From the NCBI GenBank assembly GCA_964641965.1, contig CAZXLD010000015.1:1-64000 (forward strand): 64,000 nucleotides of DNA, given 5' to 3'. Both the position numbers and the translations under genes were made by a program. Under the pieces are notes generated by a model, which ran no database searches, was not told the origin of the DNA, and worked only from the letters and a program-made list of their open reading frames with translations. The DNA is from JAJDFU01 sp964641965. Lineage in GTDB: Bacteria > Bacteroidota > Bacteroidia > Chitinophagales > Saprospiraceae. The first letter of the stretch is position 1, and each line of letters begins with the position of its first letter. Below are positions 8,230 to 17,287 of the stretch, one piece after another.

Positions 8230-9372
8230 TTGTTGGTATTGTTCTCATTCACCCTTCAGCATACTGATCCTGCATCCAATGCGCGAGCTGGCCTTATTCA
8301 GACCGCCCATGGAGTAATTCAGACGCCTATTTTTATGCCCGTAGGCACTGCCGGAACGGTAAAAGCAGTCACCCAAAAGGCCCTCAAAACCGATATTGGT
8401 GCCAGCATTATTTTAGGTAATACCTATCATCTATACCTGCGACCGGGTACACCTATTCTGGAGGAGGCAGGGGGGTTGCATCAATTCATGAATTGGGACC
8501 GCCCCATATTAACCGATAGCGGAGGCTATCAGGTATATTCGCTGAGCCACAGGCGGAAGATCGACGAAGAAGGAGTCACGTTTCAATCTCACATTGATGG
8601 CTCTCGACACACCTTCACACCTGAAAGGGCCATGGATATACAACGACAGATCGGAGGTGATATCATTATGGCCTTTGACGAATGTCCACCTTACCCGAGT
8701 ACCTATACTTATGCCCTGGAAAGCATGGAACTTACCCATCGATGGTTGGATCGGTGCTGCAGCCAAGTGGATACCACTCCTGATCGATATGGTTATGAAC
8801 AAACATTATTCCCGATCGTACAAGGAAGCACGTTTCCGGAACTTAGGAAAGCCTCTGCTCATTATATAGCCGAAGCAGGTAGAGCCGGGAATGCAATAGG
8901 TGGGCTGTCTGTAGGCGAACCTGCAGAGGACATGTACGCAACAACTGATTTGGTATGCGGGATCTTGCCCACGGACAAACCTCGGTATTTAATGGGAGTG
9001 GGGACTCCTGTTAATCTGCTGGAATGCATAGCGCTCGGGGTGGACATGTTTGATTGTGTGCTTCCAACCCGCAATGCAAGACACGGCTTATTATACACCG
9101 CAGAAGGTATCATTAATATCAAAAACAAGAAATGGGAAGCTGATTTTTCTCCCATCGATGCAAGCGGTCCGGTGGAGACCAGCAAGGCTCATAGTAAAGC
9201 GTACCTTAGGCACCTGATCCACAGCAAAGAGGCGCTAGGCGCTACTTTGGCCAGTCTTCACAACCTTGGCTTTTTCCTATGGCTGGTCACGCAAGCACGC
9301 AATCGGATTACCGATGGAACGTTCAGCAGTTGGAAGAATGCAATGATCCCTAAACTGGAGAACAGGCTTTAG
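8230..9372 (+). CDS. tgt: tRNA-guanine (queuine) transglycosylase Tgt
   Basis: Tgt exchanges guanine 34 of GUN-anticodon tRNAs for preQ1, the first tRNA-bound step toward queuosine. The N-terminus FTLQHTDP...ARAG, the LTDSGGYQV loop with the general-acid Asp, and MFDCVLPTRNARHG with the nucleophilic Asp (about residue 275) are all present. The canonical zinc site, three cysteines and a histidine just before AYLRHL, is not intact: the stretch DASGPVETSKAHSKAYLRHL has no cysteine. Only non-ATG starts are available (TTG at 8230, 8233 or 8239); 8239 best matches the family N-terminus. lptG-like gene follows after 18 bp. Confidence 0.95.
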   Translation: MLVLFSFTLQHTDPASNARAGLIQTAHGVIQTPIFMPVGTAGTVKAVTQKALKTDIGASIILGNTYHLYLRPGTPILEEAGGLHQFMNWDRPILTDSGGYQVYSLSHRRKIDEEGVTFQSHIDGSRHTFTPERAMDIQRQIGGDIIMAFDECPPYPSTYTYALESMELTHRWLDRCCSQVDTTPDRYGYEQTLFPIVQGSTFPELRKASAHYIAEAGRAGNAIGGLSVGEPAEDMYATTDLVCGILPTDKPRYLMGVGTPVNLLECIALGVDMFDCVLPTRNARHGLLYTAEGIINIKNKKWEADFSPIDASGPVETSKAHSKAYLRHLIHSKEALGATLASLHNLGFFLWLVTQARNRITDGTFSSWKNAMIPKLENRL

Positions 9373-9390
9373 GAATGGCAATAAAAAGAT

Positions 9391-10479
9391 ATGTTTAAGC
9401 GGCTCGATCGATATATTATCAAAAAGTTTCTGTCCACCTTCTTTTTTGTGGTGTTGATTTTCACGATGATCTCTGTGGTGATAGACTTCAGCGAGAAGGT
9501 AGAAGACTTCATTGAAAAACCGATCACTATCCGGGAGATCGTATTGCAGTATTACCCGAGCTTTATTGTATATATCGATGCGTTGCTCTGGCCATTGTTT
9601 ACGTTGATTGCCCTCATTTTCTTTACCTCCCGGATGGCATCCAACTCAGAGATCATTTCCATTCTAAACGCAGGGGTAAGTTATCGCAGGTTGATGTGGC
9701 CTTACATGACGGCAGCTGGATTCCTGGCTTTGGTTTTGTTGCTTGGAAACCACTACTTCATTCCTTATGCCAATGAACTAAGGTTAGATATTAATTATGA
9801 ATACTTTCAGCGAGATGGGGACAAAGGACGCACCAGGGATGTGCACTTGTTTCTCTCGCCGGAGACGAAAGTATATGTCGGTAACTACCGGAAGCGAGAT
9901 AGCACAGCATTTAACTTTAGGATTGAGCGGTTTGAGGATAGCGAGCTAAAGTCCTATATAAAGGCCAAGCGAGCCAAGTATAATAGCGCCACCGAAACCT
10001 GGCAGTTGTTCACGTATCAAATTAGAGCCTTCGATGGCCTGGAAGAGAAACTGATCATTGGCAAGCGAAACTCCCTTGACACCGCCCTAAGCCTGAGACC
10101 CCAGGATTTTGTGGATTATCAGGAGCAGCAAGCTATGATGAAAACAGGCGAGCTTCGCCAGTATATTCGCCAGCAAAAGGCACGAGGGGTTTCCAATACC
10201 CAGAAATATGAAATCGAACTCTACAGGCGATGGGCTGAGCCGGTTACCATATTAATTCTTACGCTTATTGGAATGTCGATAGCCAGCCGGAAAGTACGTG
10301 GTGGAGTAGGTCTTCACCTTGCTATAGGCATTGGGTTGGGGGCACTCTATATCTTCCTCTCCCGGTTTTCCATTGTTTTTGCAACCGGACAAGTAGTACC
10401 TGTTATTCTGGGCATGTGGTTACCAAATATCGTTTTTGGGGCAGTCGCCGTATGGTTGATGATAAATGCCCAGAAATAG
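9391..10479 (+). CDS. LptF/LptG family permease (YjgP/YjgQ)
   Basis: These inner-membrane subunits of the LptB2FG ABC transporter extract lipopolysaccharide and feed it to the periplasmic bridge. The 362-residue protein has the family layout: YIIKKFLSTFFFVVLIFTM as first helix, a helix block to about residue 125, a periplasmic beta-jellyroll, and three C-terminal helices starting near PVTILILTLIGMSIASRK. Only one such gene is present here, so LptF versus LptG cannot be decided. It probably forms an operon with tgt, 18 bp upstream. Confidence 0.9.
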   Translation: MFKRLDRYIIKKFLSTFFFVVLIFTMISVVIDFSEKVEDFIEKPITIREIVLQYYPSFIVYIDALLWPLFTLIALIFFTSRMASNSEIISILNAGVSYRRLMWPYMTAAGFLALVLLLGNHYFIPYANELRLDINYEYFQRDGDKGRTRDVHLFLSPETKVYVGNYRKRDSTAFNFRIERFEDSELKSYIKAKRAKYNSATETWQLFTYQIRAFDGLEEKLIIGKRNSLDTALSLRPQDFVDYQEQQAMMKTGELRQYIRQQKARGVSNTQKYEIELYRRWAEPVTILILTLIGMSIASRKVRGGVGLHLAIGIGLGALYIFLSRFSIVFATGQVVPVILGMWLPNIVFGAVAVWLMINAQK

Positions 10480-10559
10480 CAGAAAATCACCCCAAAATCT
10501 ACTATTTTGTTGAAGCATCCCGCTCGTTTCCCCTCGAAAGCTTAAACAAAAACAGACTA

Positions 10560-10579
10560 CTTTCAAATTTTTTTGAAAG
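10560..10579. terminator. stem-loop after the LptF/G gene
   Basis: CTTTCAAA and TTTGAAAG form a perfect 8-bp stem around TTTT. It lies 80 bp after the permease gene in a 267-bp gap, so it may terminate that operon. Confidence 0.4.
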
Positions 10580-10692
10580 GTCAGAAATTTTAACACTTGT
10601 ATGCACATTTAATAATTCGTTGAAAATCAATTACTTAATTACTCACACTGACAAATAGCATCCACTTTTGGTGATTTTTACCCAGGCTAGTG

Positions 10693-10723
10693 TTGTATTT
10701 TGTTGAACTTCTACTTACTTTTG
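10693..10723 (+). promoter_or_regulatory. promoter of ECF sigma factor gene
   Basis: TTG at 10693-10695, 20 bases, then TACTTTTG at 10716-10723, fits the Bacteroidota -33/-7 layout. The predicted transcript start leaves a leader of about 17 bases to ATG 10747 and rules out the upstream in-frame TTG at 10690. Confidence 0.65.
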
Positions 10724-10746
10724 ATTCAACAGCAAAAAAAGAGGCA

Positions 10747-11298
10747 ATGCAAACCGCCAAAAACGATACTACCGCACTCTCTACTACAGAATTTGATCAG
10801 CGATTCAATCAGCTGTCAACTCTTCTCCATTCATTTGCATACAACCTCACCAAGAATGTGGAGGATGCAAAAGATCTATTTCAGGAAACTGCTTACCGGG
10901 CAATGACCAATCGTGAAAAGTTTCGGCCTGGGACTAACTTTAAAGCTTGGTTATTTACCATCATGAAAAATATCTTCATCAACAATTACCGCAAGAAGAC
11001 CAAGGCCAATACCATCATGGATTCAACAGATAATATGTATTATCTGAATTCCGGCAGTATTGAGATTTCCAATAAAGCAGAATCAAATATCATGATGAAA
11101 GAGCTCGTCTACATGATTGAGGAACTGGATGATAGCGTTAAAATTCCTTTCTTGATGCACTATCAAGGCTATAAATATCAGGAAATTGCGGATCATTTGG
11201 AGTTGCCATTGGGAACTGTGAAAAGCAGAATCTTTTTTGCACGTAAAGAATTAAAAGAATTGATTGGGCGCCGCTACCAAAGTCTAAGCGCACAGTAA
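10747..11298 (+). CDS. RNA polymerase ECF sigma factor
   Basis: This 183-residue sigma-70 family protein has region 2 (EDAKDLFQETAYRAM, then KAWLFTIMKNIFINNYRKK) and region 4 with helix-turn-helix (YKYQEIADHLELPLGTVKSRIFFARKEL). Such ECF factors redirect RNA polymerase to a small regulon. No anti-sigma gene is adjacent, and the following strong terminator ends the unit, so it appears monocistronic. It resembles the broadly conserved stand-alone ECF factor of Bacteroidota. Target genes cannot be inferred. Confidence 0.92.
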   Translation: MQTAKNDTTALSTTEFDQRFNQLSTLLHSFAYNLTKNVEDAKDLFQETAYRAMTNREKFRPGTNFKAWLFTIMKNIFINNYRKKTKANTIMDSTDNMYYLNSGSIEISNKAESNIMMKELVYMIEELDDSVKIPFLMHYQGYKYQEIADHLELPLGTVKSRIFFARKELKELIGRRYQSLSAQ

Positions 11299-11326
11299 GC
11301 GAGAGCTGTCTACATACCAATCCTTG

Positions 11327-11360
11327 AATAAATCCCTATCGGATCCGGTAGGGATTTATT
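11327..11360 (+). terminator. strong stem-loop terminator between sigma gene and mutY
   Basis: AATAAATCCCTA pairs perfectly with TAGGGATTTATT, and the inner bases around GGATCC also pair, giving an almost loop-free hairpin of 34 bases. It ends only 12 bp before the mutY start, so mutY must have its promoter within or upstream of the hairpin, or rely on read-through. Confidence 0.7.
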
Positions 11361-11372
11361 AGTATAGCCCAT

Positions 11373-12452
11373 ATGGAAAACAAATGGGTCTCCCAACAAT
11401 TGCTTCTGTGGCACCAAACACTGGACCGTAAACTTCCCTGGAAATCTTCCAAAGACCCTTACAAGATTTGGCTGTCCGAAGTTATCCTTCAACAGACAAG
11501 AGTAAAGCAAGGGTTGCCTTATTACCTACGATTCGTAGAACGGTATCCTACAGTGCAACAACTTGCTGATTCCGATGACCAGGAAGTATTTAAATTATGG
11601 GAAGGGCTGGGGTACTACAATCGAGCGAGAAACATGCTCACCACTGCCCGGGTCATTGCTCATGAGCATCACGGCCGCTTTCCGAATACTTATGCCGGAC
11701 TTCTCAAATTAAAAGGCATAGGCCCTTACACCGCTGCAGCCGTTGGGTCATTCGCCTTTGGCCTTCCTACCGCTGTAGTTGATGGGAATGTATACCGGGT
11801 CCTTTCCCGCCTTTTCGATCTAGATACCCCGATCGATACTCAAAAAGGTAAATCGGTTTTTCAGGATTTGGCTCAAAAGCTCTTGGATCCTAAACAACCC
11901 GGAGCTCACAATCAAGCAATCATGGATCTTGGGGCTACGGTTTGTACACCAAAATCCCCAAACTGCCAGCAGTGCCCTTTCCAGGAAAACTGCCTAGCCT
12001 ACGCGAGCAATTCGATTGCACAACGTCCGGTAAAAGAAAAGCGGAAGAAAAAAAGAGATCGGTACTTCCAATATTTATTCCTGTGGCATGAGGAGCATAC
12101 CTGGATTCATCAACGAACACGTAAAGACATTTGGCAGGATTTATATGAATTCCCACTTTGGGAAACCGACACAGCTATTGAACAAGGAGACCAAGTATTA
12201 AGTGCCTTTACTTGGCTAAACGAATTGGACCGGAAAAACTTGACCGAAATTGGGAGGTCAAAGCTATTTCGCCAAACCTTATCTCACCAGATTATCCATT
12301 CCACCTTTTGGATTTGGGAATTAGCAGGTACGGCTCCAAGTATCCCCCCAAACTATTTGTATGTGGCTCGTTCAGAACTTAAAGCCTATCCTTGGCCTCG
12401 GCTTTTTAATTGGTTCTTCGAGGATCAAGCCCTATCTTTAAAGTTACCCTGA
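11373..12452 (+). CDS. mutY: A/G-specific adenine DNA glycosylase MutY
   Basis: MutY removes adenine mispaired with 8-oxoguanine or guanine. The helix-hairpin-helix glycosylase fold is seen in SEVILQQTRV (catalytic Glu36), LKGIGPYTAAAV and VDGNVYRVLSR (catalytic Asp). The 4Fe-4S ligands follow the C-x6-C-x2-C-x5-C pattern in VCTPKSPNCQQCPFQENC. The C-terminal ~120 residues form the MutT-like 8-oxoG recognition domain. The order mutY-ssb-gldE-gldD is conserved in Bacteroidota. Confidence 0.97.
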   Translation: MENKWVSQQLLLWHQTLDRKLPWKSSKDPYKIWLSEVILQQTRVKQGLPYYLRFVERYPTVQQLADSDDQEVFKLWEGLGYYNRARNMLTTARVIAHEHHGRFPNTYAGLLKLKGIGPYTAAAVGSFAFGLPTAVVDGNVYRVLSRLFDLDTPIDTQKGKSVFQDLAQKLLDPKQPGAHNQAIMDLGATVCTPKSPNCQQCPFQENCLAYASNSIAQRPVKEKRKKKRDRYFQYLFLWHEEHTWIHQRTRKDIWQDLYEFPLWETDTAIEQGDQVLSAFTWLNELDRKNLTEIGRSKLFRQTLSHQIIHSTFWIWELAGTAPSIPPNYLYVARSELKAYPWPRLFNWFFEDQALSLKLP

Positions 12453-12577
12453 TGAAGAGAACCTATGCATTCCGTGAAACAATCTCCGTGTAGGCTTTTC
12501 TTTTCTGTAAATTTTCTCTGAATAGCCAACTAATTGGACTACCTAAGTGGTTAATAATAGTTGAGAATCAAAGCGTT

Positions 12578-12585
12578 TAACTTTG
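12578..12585 (+). promoter_or_regulatory. -7 element of ssb promoter
   Basis: TAACTTTG matches TAnnTTTG, 27 bases upstream of the ssb ATG. Confidence 0.6.
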
Positions 12586-12612
12586 TATTTTTCAGGCTGA
12601 TAAGTAATAAAT

Positions 12613-13062
12613 ATGGTAAACCGCGTAATACTGATAGGGAATTTAGGAAGTGACCCTGAAATTAGAAGTTTTGAAAATGGTTCCAAGGTAGCCCGATTCT
12701 CCCTGGCAACCAGTGAAAGCTACAGAGACCGTGATGGCCAATGGCAGGACCGGACGGAATGGCACGATGTCGTATCTTGGCGCGTGCTTGCAGACAGGGC
12801 CGAACAAAGCCTTCGGAAGGGGATGCAAGTTTACGTAGAAGGTAAACTAATCCATCGCACGTGGGAAGATAAAGATGGAAATAAAAGAAAAACGACCGAA
12901 GTAGAGGCCAGCTACTTTCGGATTGTCAATAGGAGAGATGCAGGGGCTTCAGGAATGAATCAGACCTATTCGAGCCCACCCTCCGGCACCACTCAAAATA
13001 CCCCTTCCCAAGTGGTTTCAGGAGAGCCATCCGGGACAGAGCCTGATGATTTACCATTCTGA
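12613..13062 (+). CDS. ssb: single-stranded DNA-binding protein
   Basis: SSB coats single-stranded DNA in replication and repair. The 149-residue protein opens with MVNRVILIGNLGSDPE and forms an OB fold to about residue 108. A Ser/Thr/Pro/Gln-rich flexible linker follows. It ends in the acidic tip DDLPF, which recruits partner proteins. Its place between mutY and gldE is typical for the phylum. Confidence 0.97.
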   Translation: MVNRVILIGNLGSDPEIRSFENGSKVARFSLATSESYRDRDGQWQDRTEWHDVVSWRVLADRAEQSLRKGMQVYVEGKLIHRTWEDKDGNKRKTTEVEASYFRIVNRRDAGASGMNQTYSSPPSGTTQNTPSQVVSGEPSGTEPDDLPF

Positions 13063-13089
13063 CCAGCTTGCAAACCAATTCTATTTTCC

Positions 13090-14502
13090 TTGGAAATAGA
13101 ACCCGATCGATTAGTCCTTCTTCTCCCCGTTCTGCTGCTAGCCAACTTATGGGTTACTGTAGCAGTCAGTTTACTCGTAATTGGACTGCTGCTATTGGCA
13201 TCCGCCCTGATTAGCGGCTCGGAAATAGCCTACTTTTCGCTGTCGCACAACGATATCTCAAACTTAAACCAACAAGAAGACGCCAGTAGTCAACGCATCT
13301 TGAATTTAAAGGCTAGGCCTAAACGGTTATTAGCCACTATTCTAATCAGTAATAATTTTATCAACATCCTGATTGTACTCCTTTCAGAATATGCCCTTCG
13401 GACCTTACTGCCTTCTGGAATTTTCTTGGCGCCTGCTCAATGGTTAGTTCGCTTGTTCGAGCAAATAAACCTTTCGATCAGCTTGGAAGGAACAGCTACT
13501 GTTTTTCATTGGATTACAACCGTTGCCTTGGTAACCTTTTTACTGGTCTTGTTTGGAGAGGTAGCCCCTAAACGGTACGCCAAACTCAATAACCTGCGTT
13601 TAGCCCATTTCATGTCGCGTCCTCTCAATTGGCTAATGTGGGTATTTGCACCGCTCAGTAGCCTGCTGGTAAATTCTACTGATTGGATTGAGCATAGGCT
13701 CATTCGCATAACGACTGGTTCTAATGTTGCCAGCCGCGAAGATATTGATGAAGCGATCGATTTGACCGTACGCAGTGACCTGGATTCTGAACAAGAAGTA
13801 GATATTCTGAAGCGCATCGTGAAGTTTGGGGAGGTATCCGTGAAGCAAATCATGCGATCGAGAGTCGACGTCACCGCTATAGACATCAGCTGTAATTTTG
13901 CAGAACTCCTGGCAACAGTTCGGGAGTCCGGATATTCCAGAATCCCGGTATATGAGGACGACTTCGATAATGTAATCGGCATCCTGTACGTCAAGGACCT
14001 GTTACCCTATTTAGAAGAAGGCCCCGAATACAAATGGCAGGATCTTATCCGTGACAATGTCCTGTACGCCCCGGAGGCTAAGAAAATAGACGCCTTGATG
14101 CGAGAATTCCAAAGTAAGCATCTCCACATGGCGGTGGTCGTGGATGAATATGGAGGAAGCTCAGGTATTGTTACGCTGGAAGATGTGCTGGAGGAAGTAA
14201 TCGGGGATATTCATGACGAATTCGATCCCCTTAAGGAAGTCGAATACAAAAAGTTGGATGAAAGCACGTTCCTCTTCGAAGGCAAGACCTTGCTCAATGA
14301 TGTAGCTCGAGTTCTGGATAAGGACCCGACTGTATTCGATCAATGGCGCGGGGACGCGGATTCCCTCGCAGGGTTGATTCTTGAACTAAGAGGACGAATG
14401 CCCAAGAAAGGAGCAGAAATTACCGTTAATGGTTTTGTACTGAAGGTAATTGCGGTCAATGAACGGCGTATCCAGGAAGTACAACTAAAAATAAAGCATT
14501 AA
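13090..14502 (+). CDS. gldE: gliding motility-associated protein GldE (CNNM/CBS/CorC)
   Basis: GldE is a membrane protein of the hemolysin C/CorC family, linked to gliding and T9SS function through GldD. An N-terminal CNNM domain with several helices (SGSEIAYFSLS near residue 50) is followed by a CBS pair at about 210-340 (VDVTAIDIS...YSRIPVYEDDFDNVIGILYVKDLL, then MAVVVDEYGGSSGIVTLEDVLEEVIG). The C-terminal CorC_HlyC transporter-associated domain ends the protein. It begins at a TTG, with no ATG near the expected N-terminus. gldD follows after one base. Confidence 0.92.
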   Translation: MEIEPDRLVLLLPVLLLANLWVTVAVSLLVIGLLLLASALISGSEIAYFSLSHNDISNLNQQEDASSQRILNLKARPKRLLATILISNNFINILIVLLSEYALRTLLPSGIFLAPAQWLVRLFEQINLSISLEGTATVFHWITTVALVTFLLVLFGEVAPKRYAKLNNLRLAHFMSRPLNWLMWVFAPLSSLLVNSTDWIEHRLIRITTGSNVASREDIDEAIDLTVRSDLDSEQEVDILKRIVKFGEVSVKQIMRSRVDVTAIDISCNFAELLATVRESGYSRIPVYEDDFDNVIGILYVKDLLPYLEEGPEYKWQDLIRDNVLYAPEAKKIDALMREFQSKHLHMAVVVDEYGGSSGIVTLEDVLEEVIGDIHDEFDPLKEVEYKKLDESTFLFEGKTLLNDVARVLDKDPTVFDQWRGDADSLAGLILELRGRMPKKGAEITVNGFVLKVIAVNERRIQEVQLKIKH

Positions 14503-14503
14503 G

Positions 14504-15112
14504 ATGAAGATAATTGCTAGGTGGAAATGCATCTTTCTTATGGGTTTAATAATAGGCACATCCTGCTCTTCACCTGGCCCTTCCCCCAGACCTAGGGCCT
14601 ACCCTAAAATCGTTTTTCCGGAATCAAAACCGATTTCTTTCTCCGATGAACTCTGTGATTTTTCCTTTACGTTTCAAGATTATGCACAAGTGGTTCACGA
14701 TACGGTCTTTTTTGAGGAAGAACCTGTTCATCCATGCTGGTTCGACCTGTATATACCGGCTTTTGACGGTCGGATTCATTGCTCGTATTACCCTGTTGGG
14801 GTAAACAAGGATCTGGACCGGCTGAAGCAAGATGCCTTTGAGTTAGTAGATTGGCACAACAAACGGGCTAACTACATTGAAGAGCTTCCATTTTCAAACC
14901 CGGAGAAAGAAGTTTATGGCATTGCGTTCCAGATTGAAGGTCCGGCAGCATCGCCGTTCCAATTTTTCGTCACCGACGAAGACAAGCACTTCATACGCGG
15001 AGCTTTGTACTTCAATTCCAAGGCCAAACCGGATTCACTTGCCCCTATTATTGAATTCGTGACAGAAGATATCAAGGAAATGCTGCAGAGCTTTGAATGG
15101 ACGGAAGAATAG
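14504..15112 (+). CDS. gldD: gliding motility lipoprotein GldD
   Basis: GldD is an essential gliding and T9SS-associated lipoprotein in Flavobacterium johnsoniae. The 202-residue protein has a signal peptide with lipobox IGTSC, a PRP-rich linker, and the family features YPKIVFPE and DLYIPAFDGRIHCSYYPV. It is one base downstream of gldE, so the two are surely cotranscribed. Assignment rests on size, lipobox, the RGALYF-containing C-terminal half and the mutY-ssb-gldE context. Confidence 0.9.
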   Translation: MKIIARWKCIFLMGLIIGTSCSSPGPSPRPRAYPKIVFPESKPISFSDELCDFSFTFQDYAQVVHDTVFFEEEPVHPCWFDLYIPAFDGRIHCSYYPVGVNKDLDRLKQDAFELVDWHNKRANYIEELPFSNPEKEVYGIAFQIEGPAASPFQFFVTDEDKHFIRGALYFNSKAKPDSLAPIIEFVTEDIKEMLQSFEWTEE

Positions 15113-15212
15113 ATCTTGCAGCCCCAACAACAAGTGTCGGGATCAAGGATGTTATCCCCCTCTCAAGGAATTTTAATGCTTGCGTAAAGGTCACCTCTGG
15201 CTTGAAGCGGTA

Positions 15213-16265
15213 TTATTTTTTGCCCGCTTTTTCTTTTTCCTTCTTGGCTTCTCCATTTTGAGGAAGCTTAAGCAGCTTAGCTTTAATCTTTTGCTCAATC
15301 TCTAAGGCAACTTCCGGATTATCCATGAGGAATTGCTTAGCAGCTTCTCGTCCCTGGGCAATTTTAGCATCCTCATAGCTATACCAGGCACCGCTCTTTT
15401 GGACAATACTTTGATCTACCCCCAAGTCTACAATTTCGCCTACTTTGGAGATTCCTTCCCCATACATAATGTCAAACATGGCGATCCGGAAAGGAGGTGC
15501 AAGTTTATTCTTTACCACCTTTACCTTGACCTGGTTTCCAATTACATTTCCTTCCTTGTCCTTGATTCCGGACCCAGACCGTCGTATATCCAGGCGAATG
15601 GAAGAATAAAATTTCAATGCATTACCTCCGGTAGTCGTCTCAGGATTACCGAACATAACGCCAATCTTTTCACGGAGCTGGTTGATGAAAATACAGCAGC
15701 AACCCGTCCGGCCAATGGTAGAGGTCAGCTTTCGCATCGCCTGAGACATCAACCGCGCTTGAAGCCCCACTTTGGAGTCTCCCATTTCGCCTTCAATCTC
15801 TGCCCTTGGAACCAGAGCAGCCACTGAGTCGATTACTATTATATCAATCGCACCAGAACGGATCAGGTTCTCCGCAATTTCCAGAGCTTGTTCTCCATTA
15901 TCTGGTTGGGAGATCAATAAGTTTTCGGTGTCTACCCCCAACGCCTCGGCATAGGTTCGGTCGAACGCATGCTCGGCATCAATAAAGGCAGCTATACCCC
16001 CCTGGTGCTGACATTCAGCAATAGCATGGATGGCCAAGGTTGTCTTACCAGAGGATTCAGGACCATAGATCTCAACCACCCGACCTCGGGGAAAGCCATT
16101 GATACCAAGCGCTACATCCAAGCCCAACGATCCGGAAGGAATTGCAGGTATATCTACCACCTGACGGTCTCCCAATCGCATAATCGTTCCCTTTCCAAAT
16201 GTTTTTTCCAGCCGGTCTACTGTAAGTTCCAGCGCTTTTAGCTTTGCTTCCTTTTCCTGAGCCAT
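15213..16265 (-). CDS. recA: recombinase RecA
   Basis: RecA forms filaments on single-stranded DNA for homologous recombination and the SOS response. It has Walker A GPESSGKTT near residue 70, the MAW motif region AEHAFDRTYAEALGVD, Walker B IIVIDSVAALVP, loop L1 GEMGDSKVGLQARLMSQAMRKL and loop L2 FINQLREKIGVMFGNPETTTGG. The C-terminus is lysine- and glutamate-rich. Length 350 is normal. No LexA-like box was recognised upstream. It converges with gldD. Confidence 0.98.
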   Translation of the reverse strand: MAQEKEAKLKALELTVDRLEKTFGKGTIMRLGDRQVVDIPAIPSGSLGLDVALGINGFPRGRVVEIYGPESSGKTTLAIHAIAECQHQGGIAAFIDAEHAFDRTYAEALGVDTENLLISQPDNGEQALEIAENLIRSGAIDIIVIDSVAALVPRAEIEGEMGDSKVGLQARLMSQAMRKLTSTIGRTGCCCIFINQLREKIGVMFGNPETTTGGNALKFYSSIRLDIRRSGSGIKDKEGNVIGNQVKVKVVKNKLAPPFRIAMFDIMYGEGISKVGEIVDLGVDQSIVQKSGAWYSYEDAKIAQGREAAKQFLMDNPEVALEIEQKIKAKLLKLPQNGEAKKEKEKAGKK

Positions 16266-16309
16266 AGCAAGTGGTTTTCTAGAATAAACTTTTTGTTAAA
16301 AATTGGACT

Positions 16310-16340
16310 TAAAATTAAAACATTTGTTTGAATTTTGCAA
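16310..16340 (-). promoter_or_regulatory. candidate recA promoter
   Basis: On the minus strand TTG (16338-16340), 20 bases, then TAATTTTA (16310-16317), one base off TAnnTTTG. It gives a leader of about 40 bases. Confidence 0.45.
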
Positions 16341-16422
16341 CAAATTGTAGGAGACAAGACTAAGTTAATTGAATTGAAGTTACATTAGGAGCCTCAACCT
16401 TTCCTGTTTGTAAAAAGAAATT

Positions 16423-16453
16423 CGCCCCTGCAACAAAGAAAGCTGCAGAGGCG
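16423..16453 (-). terminator. terminator of the small gene 16485-16712
   Basis: CGCCTCTGCA and TGCAGGGGCG (minus strand, one mismatch) form a stem around 11 bases, followed by GAATTTCTTTTT. It lies 32 bp after the stop of the small gene. Confidence 0.7.
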
Positions 16454-16484
16454 AAAAGAGTTAGCGTAGGTCTAGAAGAACTCG

Positions 16485-16712
16485 CTAAATCTGTTGCTGA
16501 AAAGCGCTATAGTCCAACACTTTTCGGATACTCTCACCTGATGGGTATAACTTTACTTTAGGTAATTCTCGGTAAGCACGGCGAAGCACTTGGTATTCTT
16601 CCCAAAGGAAAAAATCCTCCTGAAGGGCTCGGTGCGTTTCGATTCGTTGTGCAAGTGAAGTTTCGCGGTACAGATGACAGATAAGGGACTCGGGAGTAAA
16701 CGTTCTTGTCAT
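16485..16712 (-). CDS. small conserved protein of unknown function
   Basis: The 75-residue soluble protein starts MTRTFTPESLICHLYRETS and has two predicted helices and a C-terminal KVLDYS motif. The overall shape (TFTPE-x-L-I near the start, helix of about 20 residues, VLxY end) resembles a small-protein type I associate with Bacteroidota, loosely like the N-terminal part of anti-sigma factors but without zinc ligands. It has its own terminator, supporting a real gene. Function is unknown. Confidence 0.65.
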   Translation of the reverse strand: MTRTFTPESLICHLYRETSLAQRIETHRALQEDFFLWEEYQVLRRAYRELPKVKLYPSGESIRKVLDYSAFQQQI

Positions 16713-16805
16713 AGAAATGAATTGAAGAAAGTAGCGTTATTAAGGTTACATTAAGAAAACCAACTCCTTTTACTACTTATTGCGCATTCCTGACAATATC
16801 TTTCT

Positions 16806-17234
16806 TTATTTAACACGCAGCCACGTTTGGGTCCGATACAATCCCGTCCAGTGCTTCCCCCTCACTTTTAATTCATCCGGTTGGCCTTCTTCAAACCATA
16901 CACTGCACCGGTATTGATTTCCATTACCAGGATCCAGAATCGTGCCGGACTTCCAATAGTCTTTGTGCGGCTTTAGATCTTCAATAATTACAAGGCCTAC
17001 AATAGGTTGATTATGCTTTTCGCCCTTACATTCTGTACATAACTCCGAATCATCATCTTCCAACAAATCAATGATCTTTCCGAAATAAGTACCATTGTCT
17101 TCATAAATCTCCACCTTGGAAAGAGCCTTACCCGAATCATCATCTACCGTTTTCCAAATACCTACCGGTGAATCTTGGGCCACCATTGATCCTGCCGAAA
17201 GAAAGAACACGCAAGTGAAAATCAAAATCTTCAT
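16806..17234 (-). CDS. secreted DUF2147 family protein
   Basis: The 142-residue protein has a signal peptide (MKILIFTCVFFLSAGSMVAQ) and a DUF2147 lipocalin-like beta domain: GIWKTVDDDSGKALSKVEIY, a CTECKG cysteine pair, PIVGLVIIEDLK, then SGTILDPGNGNQYRCSVWF and the final RTQTWLRVK. It is periplasmic or secreted. The biochemical role of DUF2147 proteins is not established. Confidence 0.9.
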   Translation of the reverse strand: MKILIFTCVFFLSAGSMVAQDSPVGIWKTVDDDSGKALSKVEIYEDNGTYFGKIIDLLEDDDSELCTECKGEKHNQPIVGLVIIEDLKPHKDYWKSGTILDPGNGNQYRCSVWFEEGQPDELKVRGKHWTGLYRTQTWLRVK

Positions 17235-17287
17235 AAGAAATAGGTTCCATTACACACCATTATTCTAACACAACCAATCAACAATCA

